A DNA stretch of 21,024 bases. Origin: SLSG01 sp041690235. GTDB taxonomy: Bacteria; Bacteroidota; Bacteroidia; Bacteroidales; UBA7960. The position numbers and the translations under genes were made by a program. The notes under the pieces are model-generated. The model worked only from the letters and a program-made list of their open reading frames with translations. It was not told the origin of the DNA and made no database searches. This document shows, one piece after another, positions 7,515-14,015 of this stretch. The stretch is from NCBI GenBank assembly GCA_041690235.1, contig JAWLHS010000018.1:1-21024 (forward strand), in the 5' to 3' direction. Numbering within the stretch: the stretch's first letter is position 1; each line of letters opens with the position of its first letter.

Positions 7515-8093
7515 ATGGCATTGAAATCCATCGGCATGAAGGTTTTTAACCCGCGCACCCAAAAAAGGGCACAAAACAACGAAGTGGCCGCTTTTGAGTC
7601 ACTCTTCAGGGAGTTTTACGCCCCTTTATGCCGTTATGCCGCGGGGTTTTTGGGAGACATGGATGCGGCGGAGGAGATTACGCAGGAGTTCTTTTATAAC
7701 TACTGGAAAAACAGGGAAGGGCTCCTCATTAAAACAACCCTGAAAGGTTACCTGTTCCAGTCCATCAGGAACAATTGCCTGAAATACCTGGAACACGAAG
7801 GGGTGAAACGCAGGTATGCCATGAAGGTAATGGCGGGCGGCACGAAAGAGAACCAGGACACACAGGATGGGATCCTGGAGGCCAAAGACCTTCAGAGAAT
7901 CATCGACCAAACCCTTCACGAACTGCCTGAGAGGTGCGGTCTGATATTCAGAATGAGTCGGTTCGAGGGACTAAAATATCAGGAGATTGCCCGTGAGTTG
8001 TCCATTTCGGTGAAAACCGTGGAGGCCAATATGGGAAAAGCCCTTCAACTGTTCAGGGTCAAATTAAAAAAATACAGGGAGTTTGCCTATTAG
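7515..8093 (+). CDS. FecI-like RNA polymerase ECF sigma factor (Bacteroidetes expansion family type)
   Basis: The 192-residue product has sigma region 2 at about residues 27-90 (FESLFREFYAPLCRYAAGFLGDMDAAEEITQEFFYNYWKNRE, with LKGYLFQSIRNNCLKYLE) and region 4 at about 130-185 (LHELPERCGLIFRMSRFEGLKYQEIARELSISVKTVEANMGKAL). This is the form that Bacteroidetes pair with FecR anti-sigma factors for surface signalling. The FecR gene follows after 11 nt. Two starts are possible, ATG 7515 and ATG 7536; conserved sequence begins after both. If the TATCTTTA at 7508-7515 is a -7 box, transcription would begin inside the first codons and ATG 7536 would be right. I keep 7515 only as the longest form. 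Confidence 0.93.
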   Translation: MALKSIGMKVFNPRTQKRAQNNEVAAFESLFREFYAPLCRYAAGFLGDMDAAEEITQEFFYNYWKNREGLLIKTTLKGYLFQSIRNNCLKYLEHEGVKRRYAMKVMAGGTKENQDTQDGILEAKDLQRIIDQTLHELPERCGLIFRMSRFEGLKYQEIARELSISVKTVEANMGKALQLFRVKLKKYREFAY

Positions 8094-8104
8094 TATACAA
8101 ACAC

Positions 8105-9124
8105 ATGAACGCAACACAAGAACATAACGGGGATTTTGAATTGATGGCTCGTATCCTCAGCGGGGATATGGCCGCGGAAGAAGAGAGCGCGGCCCTGGAA
8201 GCAATTCATGCAGATCCGGACAAACGCTCATTATTCAATGAGCTTTCGAAATACTGGGACATGATGGAAACAAAAAACAGGCAAACCGGCGTAGACACCG
8301 ACAAGGCCTGGGAAAACCTGAGCAGCCGGCTGGCTGCCGACGGATTGCTGACTGAAACCCGGCAATCGGAAAAACGCAAGGCCTTTGTCCCGGTTTGGGT
8401 GAGATGGGCTGCCTCTTTACTTCTTCTGGCAGTTGCCGGCACCCTTTTGTATACCGGCTTGCGGACAGGCCCGAGTCAAAACCTGTTGAGCATAAACTCA
8501 AGTGCCGACAAGCAGACCCTGGTGCAATTCCTTCACGACGGATCCGTTGTGTACCTGGCAGAAAACACCCAGCTTGCTTATCCCACGCAGTTTACTGCCA
8601 GACAACGGAAGGTAAGCCTAGAAGGAGAAGCCTTTTTTGACGTGACCCGGGATGCGTCCCAGCCTTTCATCATTGAAACAGAGCCGGCCATTGTCGAAGT
8701 GTTGGGAACATCGTTCAATGTGAGATCAACCGGCGAAAATGACTTTGAACTCTATGTGGAAGAAGGAAAAGTAAGGGTCAGTACAAGAAAAAAACCCTCG
8801 GAGCGCATGGACGTGGAGGCCGGGGAAACCCTGTCCTTCTCAGAAAACAGGTTCATTAAGTTTCGGGCCGGTGACAACAGCGCATCCGAGTGGAAAACAA
8901 ATCGAATGCATTTTAAGGATGAAACACTTGAAAACATCCTTATGGTCATAAACAGAAACTTCGGCTCCAGGCTTGAGGTTGTGCCCGAGGCCAGCCAGCG
9001 CAGGCTTACTGTCACCTTTTACCAGAGCACCCTTCCCACCATCATAGAACTCATCAGTTTGTCCATGAATCTGCAAACAGAAGAAAAGGAGGGTTCGGTG
9101 ATCGAATTCAAACCCGGTGCATAA
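8105..9124 (+). CDS. FecR-family anti-sigma factor with DUF4974-type C-terminus
   Basis: The 339-residue product has a cytoplasmic N-terminus (about 1-95, with the ILSGDMAAEEESAALEAI helices typical of sigma-binding FecR heads), one transmembrane helix (about 98-118), a periplasmic FecR domain (about 130-235: LHDGSVVYLAENTQLAYP, VSLEGEAFFDVTRDASQPFIIET and VEVLGTSFNVRS) and a C-terminal DUF4974/STN-like fold (about 265-335: FKDETLENILMVINRNFGSRLEV). In the known scheme it holds or activates the FecI sigma factor according to a signal from an STN domain in the periplasm. It lies 11 nt after the sigma gene and 24 nt before an STN-containing gene in the same frame, so the three genes very probably form an operon. 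Confidence 0.93.
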   Translation: MNATQEHNGDFELMARILSGDMAAEEESAALEAIHADPDKRSLFNELSKYWDMMETKNRQTGVDTDKAWENLSSRLAADGLLTETRQSEKRKAFVPVWVRWAASLLLLAVAGTLLYTGLRTGPSQNLLSINSSADKQTLVQFLHDGSVVYLAENTQLAYPTQFTARQRKVSLEGEAFFDVTRDASQPFIIETEPAIVEVLGTSFNVRSTGENDFELYVEEGKVRVSTRKKPSERMDVEAGETLSFSENRFIKFRAGDNSASEWKTNRMHFKDETLENILMVINRNFGSRLEVVPEASQRRLTVTFYQSTLPTIIELISLSMNLQTEEKEGSVIEFKPGA

Positions 9125-9148
9125 GCCTGGTTTTCCAAAACCCAAAAG

Positions 9149-10882
9149 TTGAACAAAAAGAGACCATACACCTGTCTGAACCAAAGAATCGCTTCGGGCG
9201 TACCGGCCGGTCTGCTGGCCCTGTTTCTCGGGGTCTGGCTGTTTCCAGCTTACGGTTTTCCAGCCGGGCCGTTTTCAGGGGAAGATGCCCCACACCTGAG
9301 CCTCCCGGCAGCAAACCTCCCCAACCACCCAAACCCGGAGCGGACCGATCCAGGGCAAACACCGGTTCCATCCGACGAAAACGATGATGCCGAAGAGCGC
9401 ATTCTGGAGAAAGTCATCACCCTGCCCAGGCAGCTGACCACGACCTATGCCGCCCTGAACCAGATTTCGCGACAAACAGGCTATTATTTCGTCTACGATA
9501 GCGAGCTCATCGACAACGACCGCCGTATTCGCATTCAGAAAGGCAGCCACCCCCTGCGCGTCTTTCTGACGGAGATTCTGAATGACACTACGCTGCAGTT
9601 CAGGGTGCTGGAACAACACATTCTCATCTACCAGCAAGAAGCCCCGGAGCTTACCACCGAAACTGTGCCGGATACAAGCACCGTCGAGGAAGCCAGGCTC
9701 CCGGAGTTTTTTACCATACAGGGCCGGGTGCTTGAGTATGATACGGGCAATCCCCTGCCTTACGCATCGATCAGCATCCCGGGGAAAGGCACCGGCATTG
9801 CAAGCAACCTGGAGGGAACCTTTGCCCTGAAATTGCCCTATTCACAGATCGATACCGTGGTCCGCTTCTCCTATATGGGATACAAACCCAAAGAAATGCC
9901 GTTGCGGCTTTTGCGGGGAAGGAACATAGACGTTTTCCTGGAGACCGACTATATTTCCATGCAGGAAGTCATCATTCGGTATTACGACCCCGGTGCCATT
10001 ATCAGGGAAGCCCTTTCCAAACGAAAAGAAAACTTCAGCAATAAACCGGTTTACCTGACCAGCTTTTACCGGGAGGGCATTCAGCGGAATAAAAAGCTGA
10101 TGCGCTACTCGGAAGCCGTATTCAGGGTGTATAAACCAGCCTATACCAGCCTTACAGACAATGATCAAGTCAAGCTTCTTCAATCGAGGCATATCACCAA
10201 CATCGAAGCCACTGACTCGCTGGAATTAAAGCTGGAGGCCGGGATTGGCAGTTCCCTGGAACTGGATTTCATGAGAAACATTCCGGATTTTCTGGATCCT
10301 GAATCAGCGGGGATGTACCGGTTCACCAAGGCGGATATTGTATCGTACAACTCCAGAAGCACCTATGCCATAGAGTTTAAACAGTCCGAAAATATCAACC
10401 AGGCGCTATATATGGGTATTTTATACGTCGATATGGAAACCCTGGCTTTTGTGGGGGCCGAGTTCGAGGTAAACCCCAAATATGTCAACAATGAACAATA
10501 CCTGTTCATCAAAAGGAGAAGCCGCGATTATGCAGCCAATATTGAGCAGGTGAAGTATACCGTAAGGTACCAGTTAATTGATGGGAAATACCACCTGGAA
10601 CATGTCAGGGGTGAAGTAAAACTGCGTTTCAGGCTCAAGGGCAAATGGTTCAGCAACAGCTACCTTGCTTTTTTTGAACATGCCGTTTTCCACATTGAAA
10701 CGGAGGGAGTCAGCCGGTTCGACAAGGATGAAACCATGAAAACCCATACCGTGTTTGCGGAACAAAACACGGAATATGATTACAGCTTCTGGGGCGATTA
10801 CAATTACATCTCACCCGAATCAGAGATCAGCGATGCTTTGTCTGAAATTCGCTCGAAAATTGAAAGCATCGTGGCAGAATAA
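9149..10882 (+). CDS. STN domain / CarboxypepD_reg-like / paralogue-family fusion protein
   Basis: The 577-residue product starts at TTG 9149, the only start codon between the FecR stop (9122-9124) and the signal segment. No ATG lies in frame before the domains. Residues 1-40 form a signal peptide or anchor, 41-85 a proline-rich linker, and about 86-163 an STN (secretin/TonB short N-terminus) domain (LTTTYAALNQISRQTGYYFVYDSELI ... LRVFLTEILNDTTLQFRVLEQHILIY). About 189-277 is a CarboxypepD_reg-like domain, and about 281-577 is the domain shared with the 4682 and 6109 products (FYREGIQRNKKLMRYSEAVF, FWGDYNYISPESEI). STN domains next to FecI/FecR usually belong to TonB-dependent transducers; no beta-barrel is present here. 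It may act as the periplasmic signal input for FecR, which is an inference. Length and domain order are not those of a SusC-like protein. Confidence 0.85.
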   Translation: MNKKRPYTCLNQRIASGVPAGLLALFLGVWLFPAYGFPAGPFSGEDAPHLSLPAANLPNHPNPERTDPGQTPVPSDENDDAEERILEKVITLPRQLTTTYAALNQISRQTGYYFVYDSELIDNDRRIRIQKGSHPLRVFLTEILNDTTLQFRVLEQHILIYQQEAPELTTETVPDTSTVEEARLPEFFTIQGRVLEYDTGNPLPYASISIPGKGTGIASNLEGTFALKLPYSQIDTVVRFSYMGYKPKEMPLRLLRGRNIDVFLETDYISMQEVIIRYYDPGAIIREALSKRKENFSNKPVYLTSFYREGIQRNKKLMRYSEAVFRVYKPAYTSLTDNDQVKLLQSRHITNIEATDSLELKLEAGIGSSLELDFMRNIPDFLDPESAGMYRFTKADIVSYNSRSTYAIEFKQSENINQALYMGILYVDMETLAFVGAEFEVNPKYVNNEQYLFIKRRSRDYAANIEQVKYTVRYQLIDGKYHLEHVRGEVKLRFRLKGKWFSNSYLAFFEHAVFHIETEGVSRFDKDETMKTHTVFAEQNTEYDYSFWGDYNYISPESEISDALSEIRSKIESIVAE

Positions 10883-10966
10883 GCCAAAAATTTGATTAAC
10901 TTTCAACCCTTTCAATCCGGTTTTTACATATAATCTCTCCATCAGGGGGACAAAAAAAAGTAAAAA

Positions 10967-11695
10967 ATGGAACCAACCAACCAGAATTTACCACCAGAAC
11001 TTACTCCCAGAACCCGTGCGGGAGAGGCATTGGGAATCGCGGGACTCATTCTCGGAATACTGGCCCTTATCGTGGCCTTCATTCCCTGCATCGGACTCAT
11101 CGCCCTGGTACCCGGCATTATCGCCGTGATTTTGAGCGTTGTCGCCCTGGTGCAGGCAAACCAGGGGAACGGAGCCAAAGGACTGATCATTGCCGCACTC
11201 GTGGTTTCCATTCTAGCCACCAGCATTGCCGCCATCTGGGGCATCTTTTTGGGTGGGGTATCCCGTGAGGGGCATCCCTTCAGGGAACGAATCGAACGAA
11301 TGGTGGAATCATCAGATGAGGAGTCTGTAAAAGAAATCGAAGAGTCGTTGAAGGAGTTCGGAGAAGAGCTCGAAAGGCGATTCAGCGGGACCGAAGGTTT
11401 TGACCCGGAGGTTCATGATTGGGGTGAAGAAATCTCTGACGAGGAGTTTGATTATGTTTTGGGTGAGTACGAAAAAGTCGTCGATGACCTGGCCCGGCTT
11501 GCACGACAGGCCGAAAGGGGGGAGCTCTCCGCCCTGGTCACTTATTCGGCAGTGTCCCTCCGGGCAGCGAGCTTGTCGGCCACCCTTTTCAGGATCGGGC
11601 CAAAATTGACCGAAGAACAACAACAACGCCTGGAAGCGGTGAACGAAAGGTATGAAAAGGCAATGGATGCAATTGAAGAACAGGTTGAAGAATAA
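10967..11695 (+). CDS. DUF4190-like membrane protein with acidic coiled C-terminus
   Basis: The 242-residue product has a Pro-rich head (1-19), two long glycine-rich transmembrane hairpin segments (about 20-62 and 70-96; ALGIAGLILGILALIVAF, GIIAVILSVVALVQA, GLIIAALVVSILATSIAAI) in the layout of the DUF4190 family, and a soluble, strongly acidic helical C-terminus (about 105-242) rich in Glu and likely to form coiled coils. The function of such proteins is unknown; they are thought to be inner-membrane proteins. The leader upstream is A-rich with no Shine-Dalgarno. The next gene starts inside this one (44-nt overlap), suggesting translational coupling. Confidence 0.8.
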   Translation: MEPTNQNLPPELTPRTRAGEALGIAGLILGILALIVAFIPCIGLIALVPGIIAVILSVVALVQANQGNGAKGLIIAALVVSILATSIAAIWGIFLGGVSREGHPFRERIERMVESSDEESVKEIEESLKEFGEELERRFSGTEGFDPEVHDWGEEISDEEFDYVLGEYEKVVDDLARLARQAERGELSALVTYSAVSLRAASLSATLFRIGPKLTEEQQQRLEAVNERYEKAMDAIEEQVEE

Positions 11696-12104
11696 ATTGC
11701 CCCACCCCTACCATACCCTGAACCTGGCGCTCGTCCTGGTAATGCTCACCGGTTTTCTTTATGTCGCCCTTTTCATACCGGGAGAGGCCAGGGTATTCAT
11801 TCCCTGTGTGCACAGCCAGGTCACAGGTGAGCCCTGCCCTTCCTGCGGGTTGACCAGGGCCTTTTCGTTCATGGTTCAGGGAGAATTCAACGCGGCCCGG
11901 GAAGCGAATCCTGCGGCCATTCCCGTTTTTCTTTTCTTCATTCTCCAGTTGCTCCTGCGGACGGGAACAAGCCTGATCCTTTATACAAAACGTATAAAGG
12001 CCAAACCCCTGGCCGTTGCCGACGCCTGCCTGTCCGGATTGCTTTTTCTATGCGCAATTCTCCCGTTTTATTCGGATGGGACGATTTACTCCTGGCCTTT
12101 CTGA
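11652..12104 (+). CDS. DUF2752 membrane protein
   Basis: The 150-residue product has three or four hydrophobic segments (about 23-45, 85-107 and 124-143). The hallmark PCPSCGLTRAFSFMVQGEF (residues 61-79) identifies DUF2752, whose PCPxCGxTRA motif has conserved cysteines at 62 and 65, with another at 52. The ATG at 11652 overlaps the DUF4190-like gene by 44 nt. Another in-frame ATG at 11667 would shorten this overlap, and both are plausible. Function is unknown; the cysteine pair could bind metal or form a disulfide. It precedes the ArsR promoter but reads in the same direction; no terminator is seen between them. Confidence 0.85.
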   Translation: MKRQWMQLKNRLKNKLPHPYHTLNLALVLVMLTGFLYVALFIPGEARVFIPCVHSQVTGEPCPSCGLTRAFSFMVQGEFNAAREANPAAIPVFLFFILQLLLRTGTSLILYTKRIKAKPLAVADACLSGLLFLCAILPFYSDGTIYSWPF

Positions 12105-12127
12105 TCGAAAAAAAAATCAAAAAAACC

Positions 12128-12157
12128 TTGTGCTGTCTGGTTTATTACTTACATTTG
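12128..12157 (+). promoter_or_regulatory. Bacteroidetes-type promoter of the arsR operon
   Basis: TTG at 12128-12130 and TACATTTG at 12150-12157 match the Bacteroidetes -33 TTG and -7 TAnnTTTG elements, with 19 nt between them, the spacing reported for this phylum. The predicted start lies near 12164, leaving a leader of about 29 nt before ATG 12193. A CCCCGAAAT at 12175-12183, shared with the leader of the permease gene at 14016, could be part of an ArsR operator. Confidence 0.65.
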
Positions 12158-12192
12158 TTTCGTTTTTCGCCAAACCCCGAAATGATTTAGAA

Positions 12193-12501
12193 ATGACACC
12201 CAGGAAAAAGCCCTATACCGCCGCCCAGAATCAAATGGCCATGTATGCCAAAGCCCTGGCCCACCCGGTCAGGATCTATATCATGAATTACCTGGCAGAC
12301 AGCCTGGGAAAGTGCTGTTACAGCGGGGATATGGCGGAGGAACTTCCCATTGCCCGGTCCACCCTTTCGGAGCATTTGAAGGCGTTGAAGACGGCTGGAC
12401 TGATACAGGGGGAAATCAACCCACCCTATATCAAGTATTGCGTAAACCGCCAAAACTGGGAGGAGGCCAAAACCTTGTTTTCGGCTTTCTTTCACGAATA
12501 A
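12193..12501 (+). CDS. arsR: ArsR/SmtB-family metalloregulator
   Basis: The 102-residue product is a winged-helix repressor: ALAHPVRIYIMNYL (helix 2), the recognition helix in LPIARSTLSEHLKALKTAGL (about residues 51-70) and a beta-wing with PPYIKYCVN. Cysteines 41 and 42 (KCCYSGD, where classical ArsR has its CxC metal site) and Cys 83 are candidates for As(III) ligands. ArsR proteins leave DNA when the metalloid binds, releasing expression of the operon. The start at ATG 12193 is chosen because it lies 36 nt after the -7 box and begins the family; a longer frame from 12016 would cross the DUF2752 gene and the promoter. It is followed by thioredoxin-like and permease genes of an arsenical resistance module. 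Confidence 0.9.
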   Translation: MTPRKKPYTAAQNQMAMYAKALAHPVRIYIMNYLADSLGKCCYSGDMAEELPIARSTLSEHLKALKTAGLIQGEINPPYIKYCVNRQNWEEAKTLFSAFFHE

Positions 12502-12517
12502 ACAAATGGTAAACTCT

Positions 12518-12530
12518 GGGGAAAAACCCC
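12518..12530. other. Small GC hairpin in the arsR-arsE gap
   Basis: GGGG (12518-12521), AAAAA, CCCC (12527-12530) can form a 4-bp stem between the arsR stop and the next start. It is short, has no T-run, and may only be a leader structure. Confidence 0.25.
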
Positions 12531-12548
12531 TGAACAACACATTGAACC

Positions 12549-12800
12549 ATGGATATAAAAATTCTGGGCACAGGATGCCCCAAATGCAAAACCCTGGAAA
12601 AAATGACCCGCGAGGTCGTCGAACAAAGCGGCATTGACGCCACGGTCTCGAAGGTTGAAGACATTGTGGAAATCATGAACTACGGGGTGATGATGACCCC
12701 GGCACTGGTGATCGGTGATAAAGTAGTGATCAAAGGCCGGGTTCCCTCATCCGATGAAATCAAAAAAGCCATTGCCGGAGCCAACGATTCCGGAAATTAA
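12549..12800 (+). CDS. arsE: Thioredoxin-like small disulfide protein (ArsE / TM0996 type)
   Basis: The 83-residue product has a thioredoxin fold of the small 'redox-active disulfide protein' family. The CxxC motif is in GTGCPKCKTLEKM (Cys 10 and 13), and TPALVIGDKVVIKG contains the cis-proline loop (TP) typical of the fold. There is no signal peptide, so it acts in the cytoplasm. In ars clusters this protein precedes ArsF and ArsG; published work on arsEFG in Shewanella, as I recall it, ties ArsE/ArsF to nitro reduction of aromatic arsenicals, but I cannot verify the assignment here. It lies 47 nt after arsR. Confidence 0.85.
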   Translation: MDIKILGTGCPKCKTLEKMTREVVEQSGIDATVSKVEDIVEIMNYGVMMTPALVIGDKVVIKGRVPSSDEIKKAIAGANDSGN

Positions 12801-12827
12801 TCTGCATTTACAAAAACAGAAAGAACG

Positions 12828-13256
12828 ATGAAGAAAACTGGAATTCTTTTCATGCTGGGCATTTTCATTGCGACGCTGGCCGCTGTTGTGCCCGTTCACC
12901 AAACCGAAGCCAAAAACACCACCAAGGTCATCAAGCCCAAAGTGGAAGTGTTTTATTTCCACTATTCCCGCCGATGCGCTACTTGCAGAAGCGTGGAGGA
13001 CGAATCCAGACGGATCGTTGAGACCCTTTATGCCGACCAGGTTGCCCGGGGCGAAGTGACCTTTGGAAGTGTGAACCTGGAAGATGAGGAAAGCCGTGCC
13101 ATCGCAGAACGTTGCGGAGCCACCGGTCAAAGCCTCCTGGTAATCAGCGGTGACCAGCGTGTGGACATCACCTCTCAGGGCTTCATGCACGCCCGCAACT
13201 CCGACAGGTTGACCCAGGAAATCAAAAAAGTGATCGATCCCCTCCTGAAACCCTAG
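12828..13256 (+). CDS. arsF: Exported thioredoxin-like protein of the ArsF type
   Basis: The 142-residue product has an N-terminal signal peptide or anchor (1-28) and a thioredoxin-like fold with VEVFYFHYSRRCATCRSVEDE, a CxxC motif at Cys 50 and 53, and an extra Cys 96. The family name I associate with this layout is 'nitrophenyl compound nitroreductase subunit ArsF'. The 27-nt gap to arsE and 10 nt to arsG show an operon. A soluble, membrane-anchored or periplasmic electron carrier is likely. The exact substrate cannot be read from the sequence. Confidence 0.8.
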   Translation: MKKTGILFMLGIFIATLAAVVPVHQTEAKNTTKVIKPKVEVFYFHYSRRCATCRSVEDESRRIVETLYADQVARGEVTFGSVNLEDEESRAIAERCGATGQSLLVISGDQRVDITSQGFMHARNSDRLTQEIKKVIDPLLKP

Positions 13257-13266
13257 CAACAGGCAA

Positions 13267-13965
13267 ATGGAGTTTTTTCACAGCATTCTTGAAAATACCG
13301 AATACGCTTTCGTTACCGCCCTGGTGCTGGGACTGATGACTGCCATCAGTCCCTGCCCCCTGGCGACAAACATTACGGCCATCGGTTTCATCAGCCGTGA
13401 CATCGAGAACCGCCACCGGGTATTTTACAATGGGCTCGCTTATACCCTTGGTCGGGCGATAACCTACACGGGATTGGCGGTCATTCTGTTTTTCGGGGCC
13501 AGCCAATTCAAAATCTCCAATATCTTCCTCGGATGGGGAGAAAAGTTGCTGGGACCGGCTTTGATACTCATTGGGATTTTCATGCTGGGTGTGCTGAAAA
13601 TCAGAATCCCGGGCCTGTCCGGACTAACAAACAATATGGAGGGAGGGAAGAAAGGCAACATCTGGAGCGCCCTTTTGCTGGGGATTGTATTTGCCCTGGC
13701 ATTCTGCCCATACAGCGGGGTGCTTTATTTCATGATGCTGATCCCCATGACCATCGCCAGTCCGGGTGGCCTCTACCTCTCGGTGGTCTTTGCCATTGCC
13801 ACAGGATTGCCCGTTGTCATTTTTGCCTGGATGCTGGCTTATGCCTTTGGAAAGGTTGGCAAAGTATATGACAAGGTGAAGACCTTTGAATTCTGGTTCA
13901 GGCGGGTGGTTTCCGTTGTCTTTATTTTAACGGGAATGTACTATATCTATCTGTTTTATATATAA
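13267..13965 (+). CDS. arsG: ArsG-type permease (CcdA/DsbD-like membrane protein)
   Basis: The 232-residue product is a six-helix membrane protein of the LysE/CcdA fold. Conserved motifs are ISPCPLATNITAIGF (Cys 30, first helix) and ALAFCPYSGVLYF (Cys 147, fourth helix), the positions where DsbD/CcdA carry their redox cysteines. In ars clusters this protein is annotated as an efflux permease for aromatic aminoarsenicals. The paired cysteines also allow a redox role, taking electrons across the membrane to ArsF. It is 10 nt downstream of arsF. I prefer the ArsG assignment by context. Confidence 0.8.
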   Translation: MEFFHSILENTEYAFVTALVLGLMTAISPCPLATNITAIGFISRDIENRHRVFYNGLAYTLGRAITYTGLAVILFFGASQFKISNIFLGWGEKLLGPALILIGIFMLGVLKIRIPGLSGLTNNMEGGKKGNIWSALLLGIVFALAFCPYSGVLYFMMLIPMTIASPGGLYLSVVFAIATGLPVVIFAWMLAYAFGKVGKVYDKVKTFEFWFRRVVSVVFILTGMYYIYLFYI

Positions 13966-13977
13966 TTTTTTTGTGGT

Positions 13978-14000
13978 TACATTTCGGCTTTCCCCGAAAT
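13978..14000 (+). promoter_or_regulatory. Hairpin/inverted repeat and -7-like box upstream of the PF03773 permease
   Basis: A perfect inverted repeat ATTTCGG (13981-13987) / CCGAAAT (13994-14000) with a 6-nt loop overlaps a -7-like TACATTTC (13978-13985). The preceding bases contain no convincing -33 TTG at about 19 nt. TTACATTT followed by CCCCGAAAT is also found in the arsR leader, so this may be an operator rather than just an mRNA hairpin. Confidence 0.45.
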
Positions 14001-14015
14001 ATCATTTGGTTTGAC

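Noticed and set aside
12016..12192. N-terminal extension of the ArsR protein
   Set aside because: It would run through the DUF2752 gene and the promoter; the family begins at ATG 12193.
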